This document shows, piece by piece, positions 1-7,241 of a DNA stretch of 8,519 nt. Location of the stretch: positions 1-8,519 of the forward strand of contig JACPZJ010000048.1 in NCBI GenBank assembly GCA_016195585.1, in the 5' to 3' direction. A program made the position numbers and the translations under genes. The notes under the pieces were generated by a model, which was not told the origin of the DNA, searched no databases, and worked only from the letters and a program-made list of their open reading frames with translations. Position 1 is the stretch's first letter, and each line of letters begins with the position of its first letter. The stretch comes from Nitrospirota bacterium (GTDB lineage: Bacteria > Nitrospirota > CAKKRA01 > 9FT-COMBO-42-15).

Positions 1-1
1 A

Positions 2-283
2 TTTAAGACCGTTCTCGAATATCCGAAGTTTTCTCTGACAGCGCAGGAGATGAAGATGATTATTGAGGAAGAAGTTCTGCCTTTCTTTGAAGTAATTGAA
101 GTTGCGGATAAGATCAAAAGAGTATGCAGGGACGCCGATGATGATAAATTCATTGCCTGCGCCGTATCTGCATCAGCGGATTTTATTGTCACAGGAGACA
201 AGGATTTGCTGGATATAGGCAGACGCCAGTCTGTCAGGATTTTAGGCGCCTCAGATTTTTTAAGGATACTTAAAAGTGAGTAA
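2..283 (+). CDS. PIN-domain toxin, 3' part (putative TA toxin, COG1569-like)
   Basis: The reading frame is open from the window edge and codes for the last 93 residues of a PIN-domain protein; the true start lies outside. Visible signatures are the acidic CRDADDDKF stretch (fragment residues about 42-50), an ACAVSASADFIVTGDKDLL block (52-70) and a short LRILKSE tail. In the COG1569/TIGR00305 family (putative toxin component of a TA system) the acidic stretch and the TGDKDLL Asp contribute to the Mg-dependent RNase site. Family members are roughly 135-140 residues, so about one third is missing upstream. The first internal ATG (position 50) is not the start, because family-like sequence continues upstream of it. 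Its antitoxin should lie just before the window. Family assignment is from motifs; RNase activity is inferred. Confidence 0.8.
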   Translation, partial: FKTVLEYPKFSLTAQEMKMIIEEEVLPFFEVIEVADKIKRVCRDADDDKFIACAVSASADFIVTGDKDLLDIGRRQSVRILGASDFLRILKSE

Positions 284-348
284 GATATGAAAAAACGGAA
301 CGGTTGTTCTCTTTAAATGCAATTGTGTCAAATCTATGGGGCAGATAT

Positions 349-384
349 TAAAAACCGTGCGGCTCTTGAGGCAGGCGGCGGAAA
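349..384 (+). repeat. Copy 1 of a degenerate 36-bp repeat (partner at 917-952)
   Basis: This stretch aligns without gaps to 917-952 with six mismatches by eye; the last 15 bases, GGCAGGCGGCGGAAA, are identical. It lies in the 187-bp gap between the PIN gene and the next antitoxin. The gap otherwise holds only a 29-codon ORF (336-425) with no ribosome site, and the promoter described below. It could be a dispersed non-coding repeat or shared remnant DNA from two TA units. The short length and GC-rich simple composition keep confidence low. Confidence 0.35.
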
Positions 385-411
385 GGCGGTTGAGGGGATT
401 TCAAGGGACAG

Positions 412-440
412 TTTACCTAAGTTAGTGATTTTGGTATGCT
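412..440 (+). promoter_or_regulatory. Sigma70-type promoter for the 471-701 antitoxin unit
   Basis: TTTACC (412-417, 4/6 to the -35 consensus) is separated by exactly 17 bases from TATGCT (435-440, 4/6 to -10). The -10 is preceded by TGG, giving an extended -10. Transcription would start near 447, leaving a short leader that contains a strong ribosome site, AAGGAGGG (458-465), five bases before the ATG at 471. This is a motif match only. TA operons usually autoregulate from such a promoter, but I see no clear operator palindrome here. Confidence 0.45.
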
Positions 441-470
441 ATCCTTGATATATGAAAAAGGAGGGAAACT

Positions 471-701
471 ATGTCTTCATTATTACAGGAAGTAGCGGCT
501 AAGGCTCATAATTTATCTATTGATGAGCGCGCAGAGTTGGTCCATGAACTTATTGTAAGCCTGGATGAGGGAATGGACAACGAATTTGAAGCAGCCTGGG
601 ACGCAGAGATTGAAAGGCGTGTGAAAGAAATTAAAAGCGGCAAAGCAAAAGGGAGGCCGGCAGAGGAGATACTGGCTGAGATAAGAGTAAAATATTCATG
701 A
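471..701 (+). CDS. Addiction-module antitoxin, TIGR02574 / PF09720 type
   Basis: This 76-residue acidic protein matches the unstable-antitoxin family partnered with ParE/RelE toxins. The N-terminal helix carries LSIDERAELVHELIVSLDEG (residues 15-34), the recurrent A-x-L-SxxERxELxxxLLxSLD pattern. A middle AWDAEIERRVKEIKSGKA segment (42-59) follows, then a GRPAEEILAEIR tail (61-72) of the kind that wraps the toxin. The start is secure: AAGGAGGG sits five bases upstream and an extended -10 promoter precedes it. The stop overlaps the next ATG (ATGA), the usual translational coupling to the toxin. That toxin is broken (698-867), so this appears to be an orphaned antitoxin. It may persist by silencing a homologous toxin elsewhere, or be on its way to decay. 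Confidence 0.85.
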   Translation: MSSLLQEVAAKAHNLSIDERAELVHELIVSLDEGMDNEFEAAWDAEIERRVKEIKSGKAKGRPAEEILAEIRVKYS

Positions 702-867
702 AGCGAATCATAGTCCACAGTGAAGCAGAACTTGAACTATGGCAAGCCGTTGACTACTATGAAAGCAGGTGCGTTGGATTAGGTTTGGACTTTGAGCATG
801 AGGCTGGATAGTTGCTATTGCGCACATGAGCCGCAAGCCTTACTATTGGCGCAACCGCTTGAAATAA
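698..867 (+). pseudogene. ParE/RelE-family toxin with internal deletion and frameshift
   Basis: The ATG overlaps the antitoxin stop. The first 37 codons (698-808, then TAG) encode MKRIIVHSEAELELWQAVDY followed by YESRCVGLGLDFEHEA, the typical ParE N-terminus. In the +2 frame, positions 805-867 encode WIVAIAHMSRKPYYWRNRLK and a TAA, which is the typical ParE C-terminal strand and tail (AVAHxxRxPxYWxxRL). The two halves abut near 800-808. ParE toxins are about 95-100 residues, so roughly 40 codons of the middle (core sheet with conserved basic residues) appear deleted and the frame no longer joins. No active toxin is expected. ParE members usually poison gyrase or ribosome-bound mRNA; that is family knowledge. 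The intact flanks argue for a recent event or an assembly error. Confidence 0.85.
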
Positions 868-916
868 ACAGGCTCAACGTCTCTTTTATAAAAACCAGTT
901 TCAGACCCGGCGGCAG

Positions 917-952
917 TAAAAGGCGTCAGGTTCTTGGGGCAGGCGGCGGAAA
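917..952 (+). repeat. Copy 2 of a degenerate 36-bp repeat (partner at 349-384)
   Basis: This is the second copy of the stretch at 349-384 (six mismatches of 36, identical 3' end). It sits in the 119-bp leader between the ParE remnant and glnD, where no gene is evident. Both copies are close to TA genes, one before the antitoxin and one after the toxin remnant, so they bracket the broken unit in direct orientation. Confidence 0.35.
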
Positions 953-986
953 AAAGATATTGCATTCAGAGAAGGCAGGCTTATTT

Positions 987-3716
<2,730 letters not shown>

Positions 3717-3724
3717 AATGTAGG

Positions 3725-3743
3725 GGCAGGTTTGAAACCTGCC
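3725..3743. repeat. Perfect 19-bp palindrome after glnD (REP-like)
   Basis: GGCAGGTTT, one G, then AAACCTGCC form a perfect 9-bp inverted repeat starting nine bases after the glnD stop. The wider string TAGGGGCAGGTTTGAAACC resembles palindromic intergenic repeats I have seen in diverse environmental bacteria (memory, not checked). A one-base spacer cannot be a hairpin loop, so in RNA the innermost pairs would open. No T-run follows, so it is not a good intrinsic terminator. It may still slow exonucleases at the glnD mRNA end. Confidence 0.6.
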
Positions 3744-3783
3744 ATCCGGGATTTCAGGTTGCCCGTTGAGCCAAAATATAGTA

Positions 3784-3802
3784 AAGTGGTTTCTAACCAT
3801 TT
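3784..3802. promoter_or_regulatory. Operator-like inverted repeat upstream of the 3835 antitoxin
   Basis: AATGGTT-type half-sites surround position 3793: TGGTT (3787-3791), TCT, AACCA (3795-3799), extended by AA/TT pairs with one mismatch. It overlaps a weak -10-like TAAAGT (3782-3787) placed 17 bases after TTGCCC (3759-3764). An antitoxin binding here could repress its own operon, the usual TA arrangement. Both promoter boxes are weak, so this is a suggestion only. Confidence 0.3.
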
Positions 3803-3834
3803 GCAGGTAAAAAAAGTGAAAGGAGATACTGTGT

Positions 3835-4032
3835 ATGAGCAGGGAAAATTTAATAAGCATTGAGCATCTTGAAGTCAGAAAAAGCGCGATTGAAAAGGTA
3901 AAAAAGTTTTTCAAGATAGATGACGATTCCGAGGCCGTTAAAATGGCGGTGGATGTGGCATCCGGCAAGATTGAGCTTGAATCTGTCTTTGGAAAGCATA
4001 AGGGAATAAAGATAAAGAAGGTCTATGCTTAG
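3835..4032 (+). CDS. Small VapB-like antitoxin of a PIN toxin
   Basis: This 65-residue, Lys-rich protein has a strong ribosome site (AAAGGAGA, 3819-3826) eight bases before the ATG. Residues 15-45 (RKSAIEKVKKFFKIDDDSEA, then VKMAVDVASGK) look like the helix-turn-helix core of small VapB-type antitoxins, where a D-D-S-E-A-V-x-x-A-V/L pattern is common. The C-terminal FGKHKGIKIKKVYA (52-65) resembles the toxin-binding tail. The stop overlaps the next ORF, whose product is the C-terminal remnant of a PIN domain, so the genetic context supports an antitoxin. The DNA-binding fold is inferred from pattern only. The partner toxin is truncated, making this a second orphaned antitoxin in the window. 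Confidence 0.65.
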   Translation: MSRENLISIEHLEVRKSAIEKVKKFFKIDDDSEAVKMAVDVASGKIELESVFGKHKGIKIKKVYA

Positions 4033-4210
4033 CGAGATTGTTGCAAAACTTCAAATCTCAAAAGGATACGAAATAAAGAAATCATCCTCTATTACCAACG
4101 ACTGCCTGATTGCTGCGTCCGCGAAAAGCAGAAACAATAAACAATGGGAGAAAGTTGTAGGGTGGCATTACCCACCAACGATGACTATAGTGGACGACAA
4201 AAACAAGTAG
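4025..4210 (+). pseudogene. PIN-domain toxin remnant (C-terminal part only)
   Basis: This ORF overlaps the antitoxin stop by eight bases. Its first 35 residues, SEIVAKLQISKGYEIKKSSS followed by ITNDCLIAASAKS, match the second half of PIN toxins, where the N-D pair (residues 25-26) is the conserved NDxLIAAxA motif holding an active-site Asp. The N-terminal strand with the first catalytic Asp (the usual hhhDTsvhI) and the following helices are absent. A full PIN toxin is about 130 residues. After about 4129 the homology stops; the rest (GWHYPPTM and beyond) is translated from a short hairpin repeat, not toxin sequence. The gene has therefore lost its front and middle and probably its end. Enzyme activity is not expected. 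Confidence 0.65.
4157..4179. repeat. Short GGTGG...CCACC hairpin repeat in the PIN remnant
   Basis: GGTGG (4161-4165) and CCACC (4172-4176) flank a 6-base loop, preceded by GTAG and followed by AAC. This resembles the common GTAGGGTGGGCAnTGCCCACC dispersed palindrome of many bacteria, in degenerate form (recognition from memory). It interrupts the 3' end of the PIN remnant, so insertion or a deletion ending here may have cost the toxin its C-terminus. Confidence 0.45.
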
Positions 4211-4211
4211 A

Positions 4212-4295
4212 TGTAGTTTGCCCATTTATGGGCGTATTTTAAAACCGCCGATAAACTTGTCCCGTTATGTATTTAAACGGGATCGGCAGACTACA
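4212..4295. other. 84-bp structured element with 11-bp terminal inverted repeats
   Basis: The ends are TGTAGTTTGCC (4212-4222) and GGCAGACTACA (4285-4295), inverted repeats with one mismatch that becomes a U-G pair in RNA. Inside are GCCCAT/ATGGGC (4220-4225 with 4228-4233) and CCCGTT/AACGGG (4261-4266 with 4276-4281), plus the palindrome TTTTAAAA (4237-4244). The outer stem and first inner stem share three bases, so together they give an 8-bp outer helix with two arms. It could be a miniature transposable element, a small structured RNA, or a leader element of the signal-peptide gene that begins 48 bases later. No clear target duplication is seen, and it matches no riboswitch I know. Confidence 0.5.
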
Positions 4296-4342
4296 AATTT
4301 ATATCGCTGAATATATAAGTAGATTTTACAAAGGAGTCGCAG

Positions 4343-4612
4343 ATGAAACTAACAAAAGTTTTCCTAAAACAAGCCATTTTACTATCGGCAATCTTCATCT
4401 TTCTTTTACCTGCGCTATCGCATGCGCAGGTAAAGGAGATTATCTCTGAAGGCGCATACAATATGGGCGATGGAGAGACTCCTTCGGTTGCCGAAGATAG
4501 GGCGCTTCTTCAAGCGAAGAGGGTTGCACTTGAGCAGGCAGGGACTTATGTGGAGAGCTATTCAAAGGTCAAAAACTTTCAGTTGACCGAAGATGATACA
4601 GGAGGCTTATGA
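4343..4612 (+). pseudogene. N-terminal fragment of an exported TPR protein (signal peptide + FlgT/LPP20-like start)
   Basis: The start has a good ribosome site (AAAGGAG, 4330-4336, six bases before ATG). Residues 1-28 form a Sec signal peptide: basic MKLTKVFLKQ, hydrophobic AILLSAIFIFLLP, and ALSHA before the likely cut at Q29. Residues 30-84 (with EGAYNMGDGE, EDRALLQAKRVALEQAG and TYVESYSKVKNFQLTEDD) resemble the opening of FlgT-N/LPP20-like periplasmic domains that often precede TPR repeats. The frame then ends after TGGL at 4612. The downstream frame (from 4593) begins at once with a coiled-coil and TPR repeats. I infer one original gene that lost the rest of this domain, with the junction near 4590-4600. 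The exported fragment alone would be 61 residues and probably non-functional. Confidence 0.7.
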
Positions 4613-5375
4613 CAAGAGCCAGAGAGAGATTGAGGAACTGAAAAGCCAGTTGCTTACGGCAAAGAATGAAACAGAAAAGAAAAAGATAGAGGCAAAGATC
4701 ACATATGCGGAAAGATGGCTTCAGATAAATGGGTGGGTTGAGAAGGGAAACGAATATAGTTTAAAGAAGGAATATGATAACGCAATTGAGAATTATAACA
4801 AAGCTATTGCATTCAACCCAGATGATGCTGATGTTTACACCCAACGCGGAAAAGCCTATTATGATAAAGGTCAATATGACAAGGCGATTGAGGATTTTAA
4901 TAGGGCGATCGCATTAAATCCGAATGATGAGAACGCCTATGCCATGCGTGGATTTGCCTATATTCATAAAGGTCAATATGACAAGGGGAATGAAGATACA
5001 GGAAAGTCTATTGCCTTACAGGACAGTTTTGGTTCCTCCTTTTTTAACAGGCGCATAGAAAAATACAATCAACTTATTGCCTTAAATCCGAAGGATGCCA
5101 AAACCTATGTCGGTCGTGGGAATGCCTATCGTGGCAAAGGCCAATATGACATGGCAATAGAGGATTTTAATAAGGCGATTGCATTAAACCCGAAGGATGC
5201 CGAAGCTTATTCCGGTCGTGGAGTTGCCTACTTCTTCGGCGCCGTATCCCCTGCTCTATCAGGAAATACTCTATCAGGAAATATGGGCAGGGCGATTTCT
5301 GATTTCCAAAAGGCATGTGATTTAGGGCTTCAAAAAGGGTGTGAGAACTTGCAGGGGGCTTTAAAAGAGAGGTAA
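4593..5375 (+). CDS. TPR-repeat protein, 3' part of the broken exported gene
   Basis: The ORF has 260 codons from an ATG at 4593 that lacks a convincing ribosome site and lies inside the end of the preceding fragment, so expression would depend on reinitiation. Residues 1-45 are a charged coiled-coil (SQREIEELKSQL, KNETEKKKIEAK). TPR units follow: 46-79, 80-113 and 114-147 (the third degenerate), a partial one at 151-169, a good one at 169-202 (AYRGKGQYDMAIEDFNKAI), and a last one at 203-256 interrupted by an insertion containing a 15-bp duplication. The helices carry the A-Y-x-x-K-G-Q-Y-D-x-A-I-E-D pattern of bacterial scaffold TPRs. With no signal peptide of its own, it would stay in the cytoplasm if made. 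Best read as the second half of the 4343 gene. The next gene starts one base after its stop. Confidence 0.75.
   Translation: MIQEAYDKSQREIEELKSQLLTAKNETEKKKIEAKITYAERWLQINGWVEKGNEYSLKKEYDNAIENYNKAIAFNPDDADVYTQRGKAYYDKGQYDKAIEDFNRAIALNPNDENAYAMRGFAYIHKGQYDKGNEDTGKSIALQDSFGSSFFNRRIEKYNQLIALNPKDAKTYVGRGNAYRGKGQYDMAIEDFNKAIALNPKDAEAYSGRGVAYFFGAVSPALSGNTLSGNMGRAISDFQKACDLGLQKGCENLQGALKER
5254..5283 (+). repeat. Perfect 15-bp tandem duplication in the TPR gene
   Basis: CTCTATCAGGAAATA occurs twice head to tail (5254-5268 and 5269-5283), encoding the sequence LSGNTLSGN within the last TPR unit. The duplication keeps the frame. It lies in a loop between the A and B helices and looks recent, as the copies are identical. 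Confidence 0.9.
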
Positions 5376-5376
5376 A

Positions 5377-5838
5377 ATGAGCATTGATTTAAGAACAGAG
5401 CTTCCCAAGTTACTTCCATCCGCGATTAAGTGGGCGGAAGCACGTGCGGCTGACGTTTCTCAATCAGGAAACTGTCTAAATGAAAATGAAATCAGCATTG
5501 CGCGTAGAGTTGGCATTACGCGACCCGAACTCATCAGAGTTGCGATGGTCGGCAGTCTGCCGCTTCCTGAAGACCCTCAACTTAGAGATGCTGCCTTGCA
5601 AACGGGTTTGCTTGGACCGGGCATGGTGGGTCTTACATTAGGCTACTCTATCTTTATCTGTAATGGTCACAACACAAGTCGGTTGCTGTCGCATGAATTT
5701 CGACACGTTTATCAATATGAACAGTCCGGCTCGATTGCCAACTTTCTTCCTCTCTACTTACAGCAAATAGTGGAGAAAGGTTACGCTAATGCTCCTTTCG
5801 AGATTGATGCAAAGGCACATGAAATAATAAGCACCTAA
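5377..5838 (+). CDS. Small HExxH zincin-like protein of unknown role
   Basis: This 153-residue protein starts one base after the TPR stop, suggesting translational coupling; GAGAGG lies just upstream. The key motif is HEFRH (106-110) in the context RLLSHEFRHVYQYEQSGS, a zinc-metalloprotease signature. A likely third ligand follows in APFEIDAKAHE (139-149, E142 or D144). Other recognisable blocks are AIKWAEA (16-22), LPLPEDPQLR (61-70) and GLTLGYSIFI (85-94). I recall widespread hypothetical proteins with this architecture, related in style to the DUF4157/eCIS-core zincin fold, but cannot name the family. There is no signal peptide or membrane segment, so it is cytoplasmic as written. It seems full length and intact. 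Substrate and partner are unknown. Confidence 0.7.
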   Translation: MSIDLRTELPKLLPSAIKWAEARAADVSQSGNCLNENEISIARRVGITRPELIRVAMVGSLPLPEDPQLRDAALQTGLLGPGMVGLTLGYSIFICNGHNTSRLLSHEFRHVYQYEQSGSIANFLPLYLQQIVEKGYANAPFEIDAKAHEIIST

Positions 5839-5884
5839 TAAAGGTAACGTTTAATTGGGTCGGGTTGTTTGCATTAAGGATACT

Positions 5885-6646
5885 ATGAGAGCAGAATATC
5901 GATTGCCAGTTAAGTCTGAATTAAAAATCACTATTTATGAACCCGCTTCTGTTTACATTGATAACAGTCAAGTGGACTGGGAGAGTAGCGAAAACTCAAA
6001 TTATCTGCAATCGGTCATTATTAAAATTCCAAACTTGCAAATTAAACATTGTGATGATGGATTGATAATGACTGTTTACCCTGAACTCTATGAACAGGCA
6101 TTTAAAATAGCTTTGTATGTTGCCAATCGCATTCTGATACAAACAAGCGTTGATGCTATTGATCCGGAGATGGTTTTACATGGATCTCCACAAGTTTTTC
6201 CTGAAACACCGGAAGAAGAGAAGGAGTTCAAAAACAGCCTTGTAAAGGTTTCAAAGGGATTTTCCTATAGCTGGTCTATTATGGGGAAATTCCAACCATC
6301 ATGTTATTCGGCCGGGGTTGAACATTTTGCAGCATTTGCTCTTTTTGCCGATGCTCTACGGGCAGCCAGCCCTTTCCAAAAGTTTAAGCAGTTCTATGAG
6401 GTTGTAGAGTATTTCTTTCCACCAGAGAAAGAACAGACTGAAAGTATAAGTGAACATGGTTCTAAATATGATAAAAGATTCACTCTCAAAAAAGTAATAG
6501 AACTTAGAGATATTAGACAACGGTGCACTCATCCTCATAGGAAAAACCATCTACATCCCGGCGAACTGATACTTATCCGTGAAGTAAAAGAGAAATTGAT
6601 AGAAATGCAGGGGCTTGCAGAACTTTTATTGAATTATCCACCATAA
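5885..6646 (+). CDS. Unknown protein with a possible HEPN-like C-terminal domain
   Basis: I do not recognise this 253-residue protein. I chose ATG 5885 because TAAGGA (5875-5880) lies four bases upstream; the frame is open back to TTG 5855, which would add ten residues. Residues 1-100 are beta-rich (LKITIYEPASVYI, SVIIKIPNLQIKH). Residues 140-253 are helical: SAGVEHFAAFALFADALRAA (142-161) and a C-terminal LRDIRQRCTHPH (207-218). The latter contains R211-x4-H216, the spacing of the HEPN RNase motif, and the helix order would fit a HEPN bundle. There is no signal peptide. Codon use looks more AT-rich than glnD, hinting at separate origin. The HEPN call is a hypothesis; a tail of a nuclease-sensing protein or a plain unknown is as likely. 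Confidence 0.6.
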   Translation: MRAEYRLPVKSELKITIYEPASVYIDNSQVDWESSENSNYLQSVIIKIPNLQIKHCDDGLIMTVYPELYEQAFKIALYVANRILIQTSVDAIDPEMVLHGSPQVFPETPEEEKEFKNSLVKVSKGFSYSWSIMGKFQPSCYSAGVEHFAAFALFADALRAASPFQKFKQFYEVVEYFFPPEKEQTESISEHGSKYDKRFTLKKVIELRDIRQRCTHPHRKNHLHPGELILIREVKEKLIEMQGLAELLLNYPP

Positions 6647-6710
6647 ACTGGGGCGAGGGAAGAAGAGAATTAAACCTCATTTGATTGTAGAAAACAGCTA
6701 TGTTTTGCTA

Positions 6711-6729
6711 TAGTGCCATAGTGCCATAG
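6711..6729 (+). repeat. TAGTGCCA direct repeat overlapping a -10-like box
   Basis: TAGTGCCA is present twice in tandem (6711-6726) and followed by TAG. The first copy overlaps TATAGT (6709-6714), a 5/6 match to -10 with a TGC extension, but the best -35 at 17-18 bases is poor. It may be an operator or a slipped duplication. This and the next two entries fill the non-coding stretch 6647-6911, in which I see no gene. Confidence 0.45.
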
Positions 6730-6765
6730 GATACGCTGAGGAACGAAGCGCATCGTTCGCGTATC
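6730..6765. repeat. Bulged 13-bp hairpin (REP-like)
   Basis: GATACGC (6730-6736) pairs with GCGTATC (6759-6765), and GAACGA (6741-6746) with TCGTTC (6753-6758). A TGAG bulge lies on the 5' arm only and the loop is AGCGCA. A one-sided 4-base bulge in a GC-rich stem is the shape of REP sequences recognised by Y1 (TnpA-REP) transposases, though no such gene is in the window. There is no T-run, so it is not an intrinsic terminator. Confidence 0.65.
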
Positions 6766-6792
6766 GTGTTGCAGGCAAGGTTGGGGTTTTGC

Positions 6793-6813
6793 CCGCCAAA
6801 AATATATTGGCGG
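6793..6813. repeat. Perfect 7-bp stem hairpin CCGCCAA/TTGGCGG
   Basis: CCGCCAA (6793-6799) and TTGGCGG (6807-6813) enclose the AT-only loop AAATATA. It is 27 bases downstream of the bulged hairpin and lacks a T-run on either strand, so termination is unlikely. It may be part of the same repeat cluster or the processed leader of the downstream pair. Confidence 0.55.
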
Positions 6814-6828
6814 AAATACGGTGGGCAC

Positions 6829-6858
6829 CTGACCCATGTGCTTGTGCGCTTGTATAGT
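6829..6858 (+). promoter_or_regulatory. Weak sigma70-like promoter for the MNT/HEPN pair
   Basis: CTGACC (6829-6834, 4/6) is 18 bases before TATAGT (6853-6858, 5/6), 54 bases upstream of the ATG at 6912. A second TATAGT with a TGG extension (6875-6883) lies closer but has no good -35. One of the two probably drives the pair, since the gene upstream ends 265 bases away. This is a motif match only. Confidence 0.25.
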
Positions 6859-6911
6859 TTTTTAACAGAATTATTGGTATAGTCATGGCATTTCGCAACG
6901 AGGTAAAAATT

Positions 6912-7241
6912 ATGGAAGAAAAGGACTTGGCAATTATTGCGGAATTTAAAAGACGGATCCCTGATGATATCCTGAACCATGTAAAGAGGCTTATGCTTTT
7001 CGGTTCCAGGGCGAGAGGGAAGGCGCCTGAAGATTCGGACATGGACATCGTTGCATTGGTAGATGAAAAAAGTTCTGCAATAGAAAACAGACTGAGTGAT
7101 ATTGTTTACAGCGTAATGTGGGATTTTAATTTTAAGCCGATAATCTCGCTGAAGGTCTTTTCCGAGTCACGGTTTAAAACCGCCGTAGAAAGGGGATTCT
7201 CCTTTTACAAAAATGTAGAGAGAGAGGGGATAGTCCTGTGA
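6912..7241 (+). CDS. MNT-type nucleotidyltransferase (MntA-like antitoxin)
   Basis: This is a minimal nucleotidyltransferase of 109 residues with the family signature GSRARGKAPEDSDMD (31-45), i.e. G-S-x10-D-x-D; D43 and D45 would bind Mg and ATP. In MntA-HepT systems the MNT protein adds AMP to the HEPN partner and silences it (family knowledge). An upstream in-frame ATG at 6885 has no ribosome site, whereas ATG 6912 has GAGGT (6900-6904) seven bases before it and a normal family N-terminus, so I prefer it. The stop overlaps the next start by four bases (GTGA), the usual cassette organisation. All catalytic residues are present, so the pair looks intact, unlike the other TA loci in the window. 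Confidence 0.88.
   Translation: MEEKDLAIIAEFKRRIPDDILNHVKRLMLFGSRARGKAPEDSDMDIVALVDEKSSAIENRLSDIVYSVMWDFNFKPIISLKVFSESRFKTAVERGFSFYKNVEREGIVL

Noticed and set aside
336..425. 29-codon ORF between the PIN gene and the antitoxin
   Set aside because: No ribosome site, composition like the 36-bp repeat, overlaps the promoter.
792..986. 65-residue N-terminal extension of GlnD from ATG 792
   Set aside because: It overlaps the ParE remnant in another frame, has no ribosome site and no GlnD-like sequence.
3725..3743. Intrinsic terminator of glnD
   Set aside because: The stem has a one-base loop and is followed by ATCCGG, not a T-run.
4212..4342. c-di-GMP or other known riboswitch ahead of the signal-peptide gene
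   Set aside because: None of the conserved core words of riboswitches I know are present; only generic stems are seen.
4267..4449. 60-codon + ORF across the structured element and the signal-peptide gene
   Set aside because: It overlaps the signal peptide frame, which has a good ribosome site; its product has no recognisable features.
5855..5884. TTG start for the 5885-6646 gene
   Set aside because: ATG 5885 has a closer and better ribosome site; the extra ten residues show no conserved feature.
6709..6726. Sigma54 promoter on the minus strand (TGGCAC words)
   Set aside because: The GG and GC elements are not at the required -24/-12 spacing and no minus-strand gene follows.
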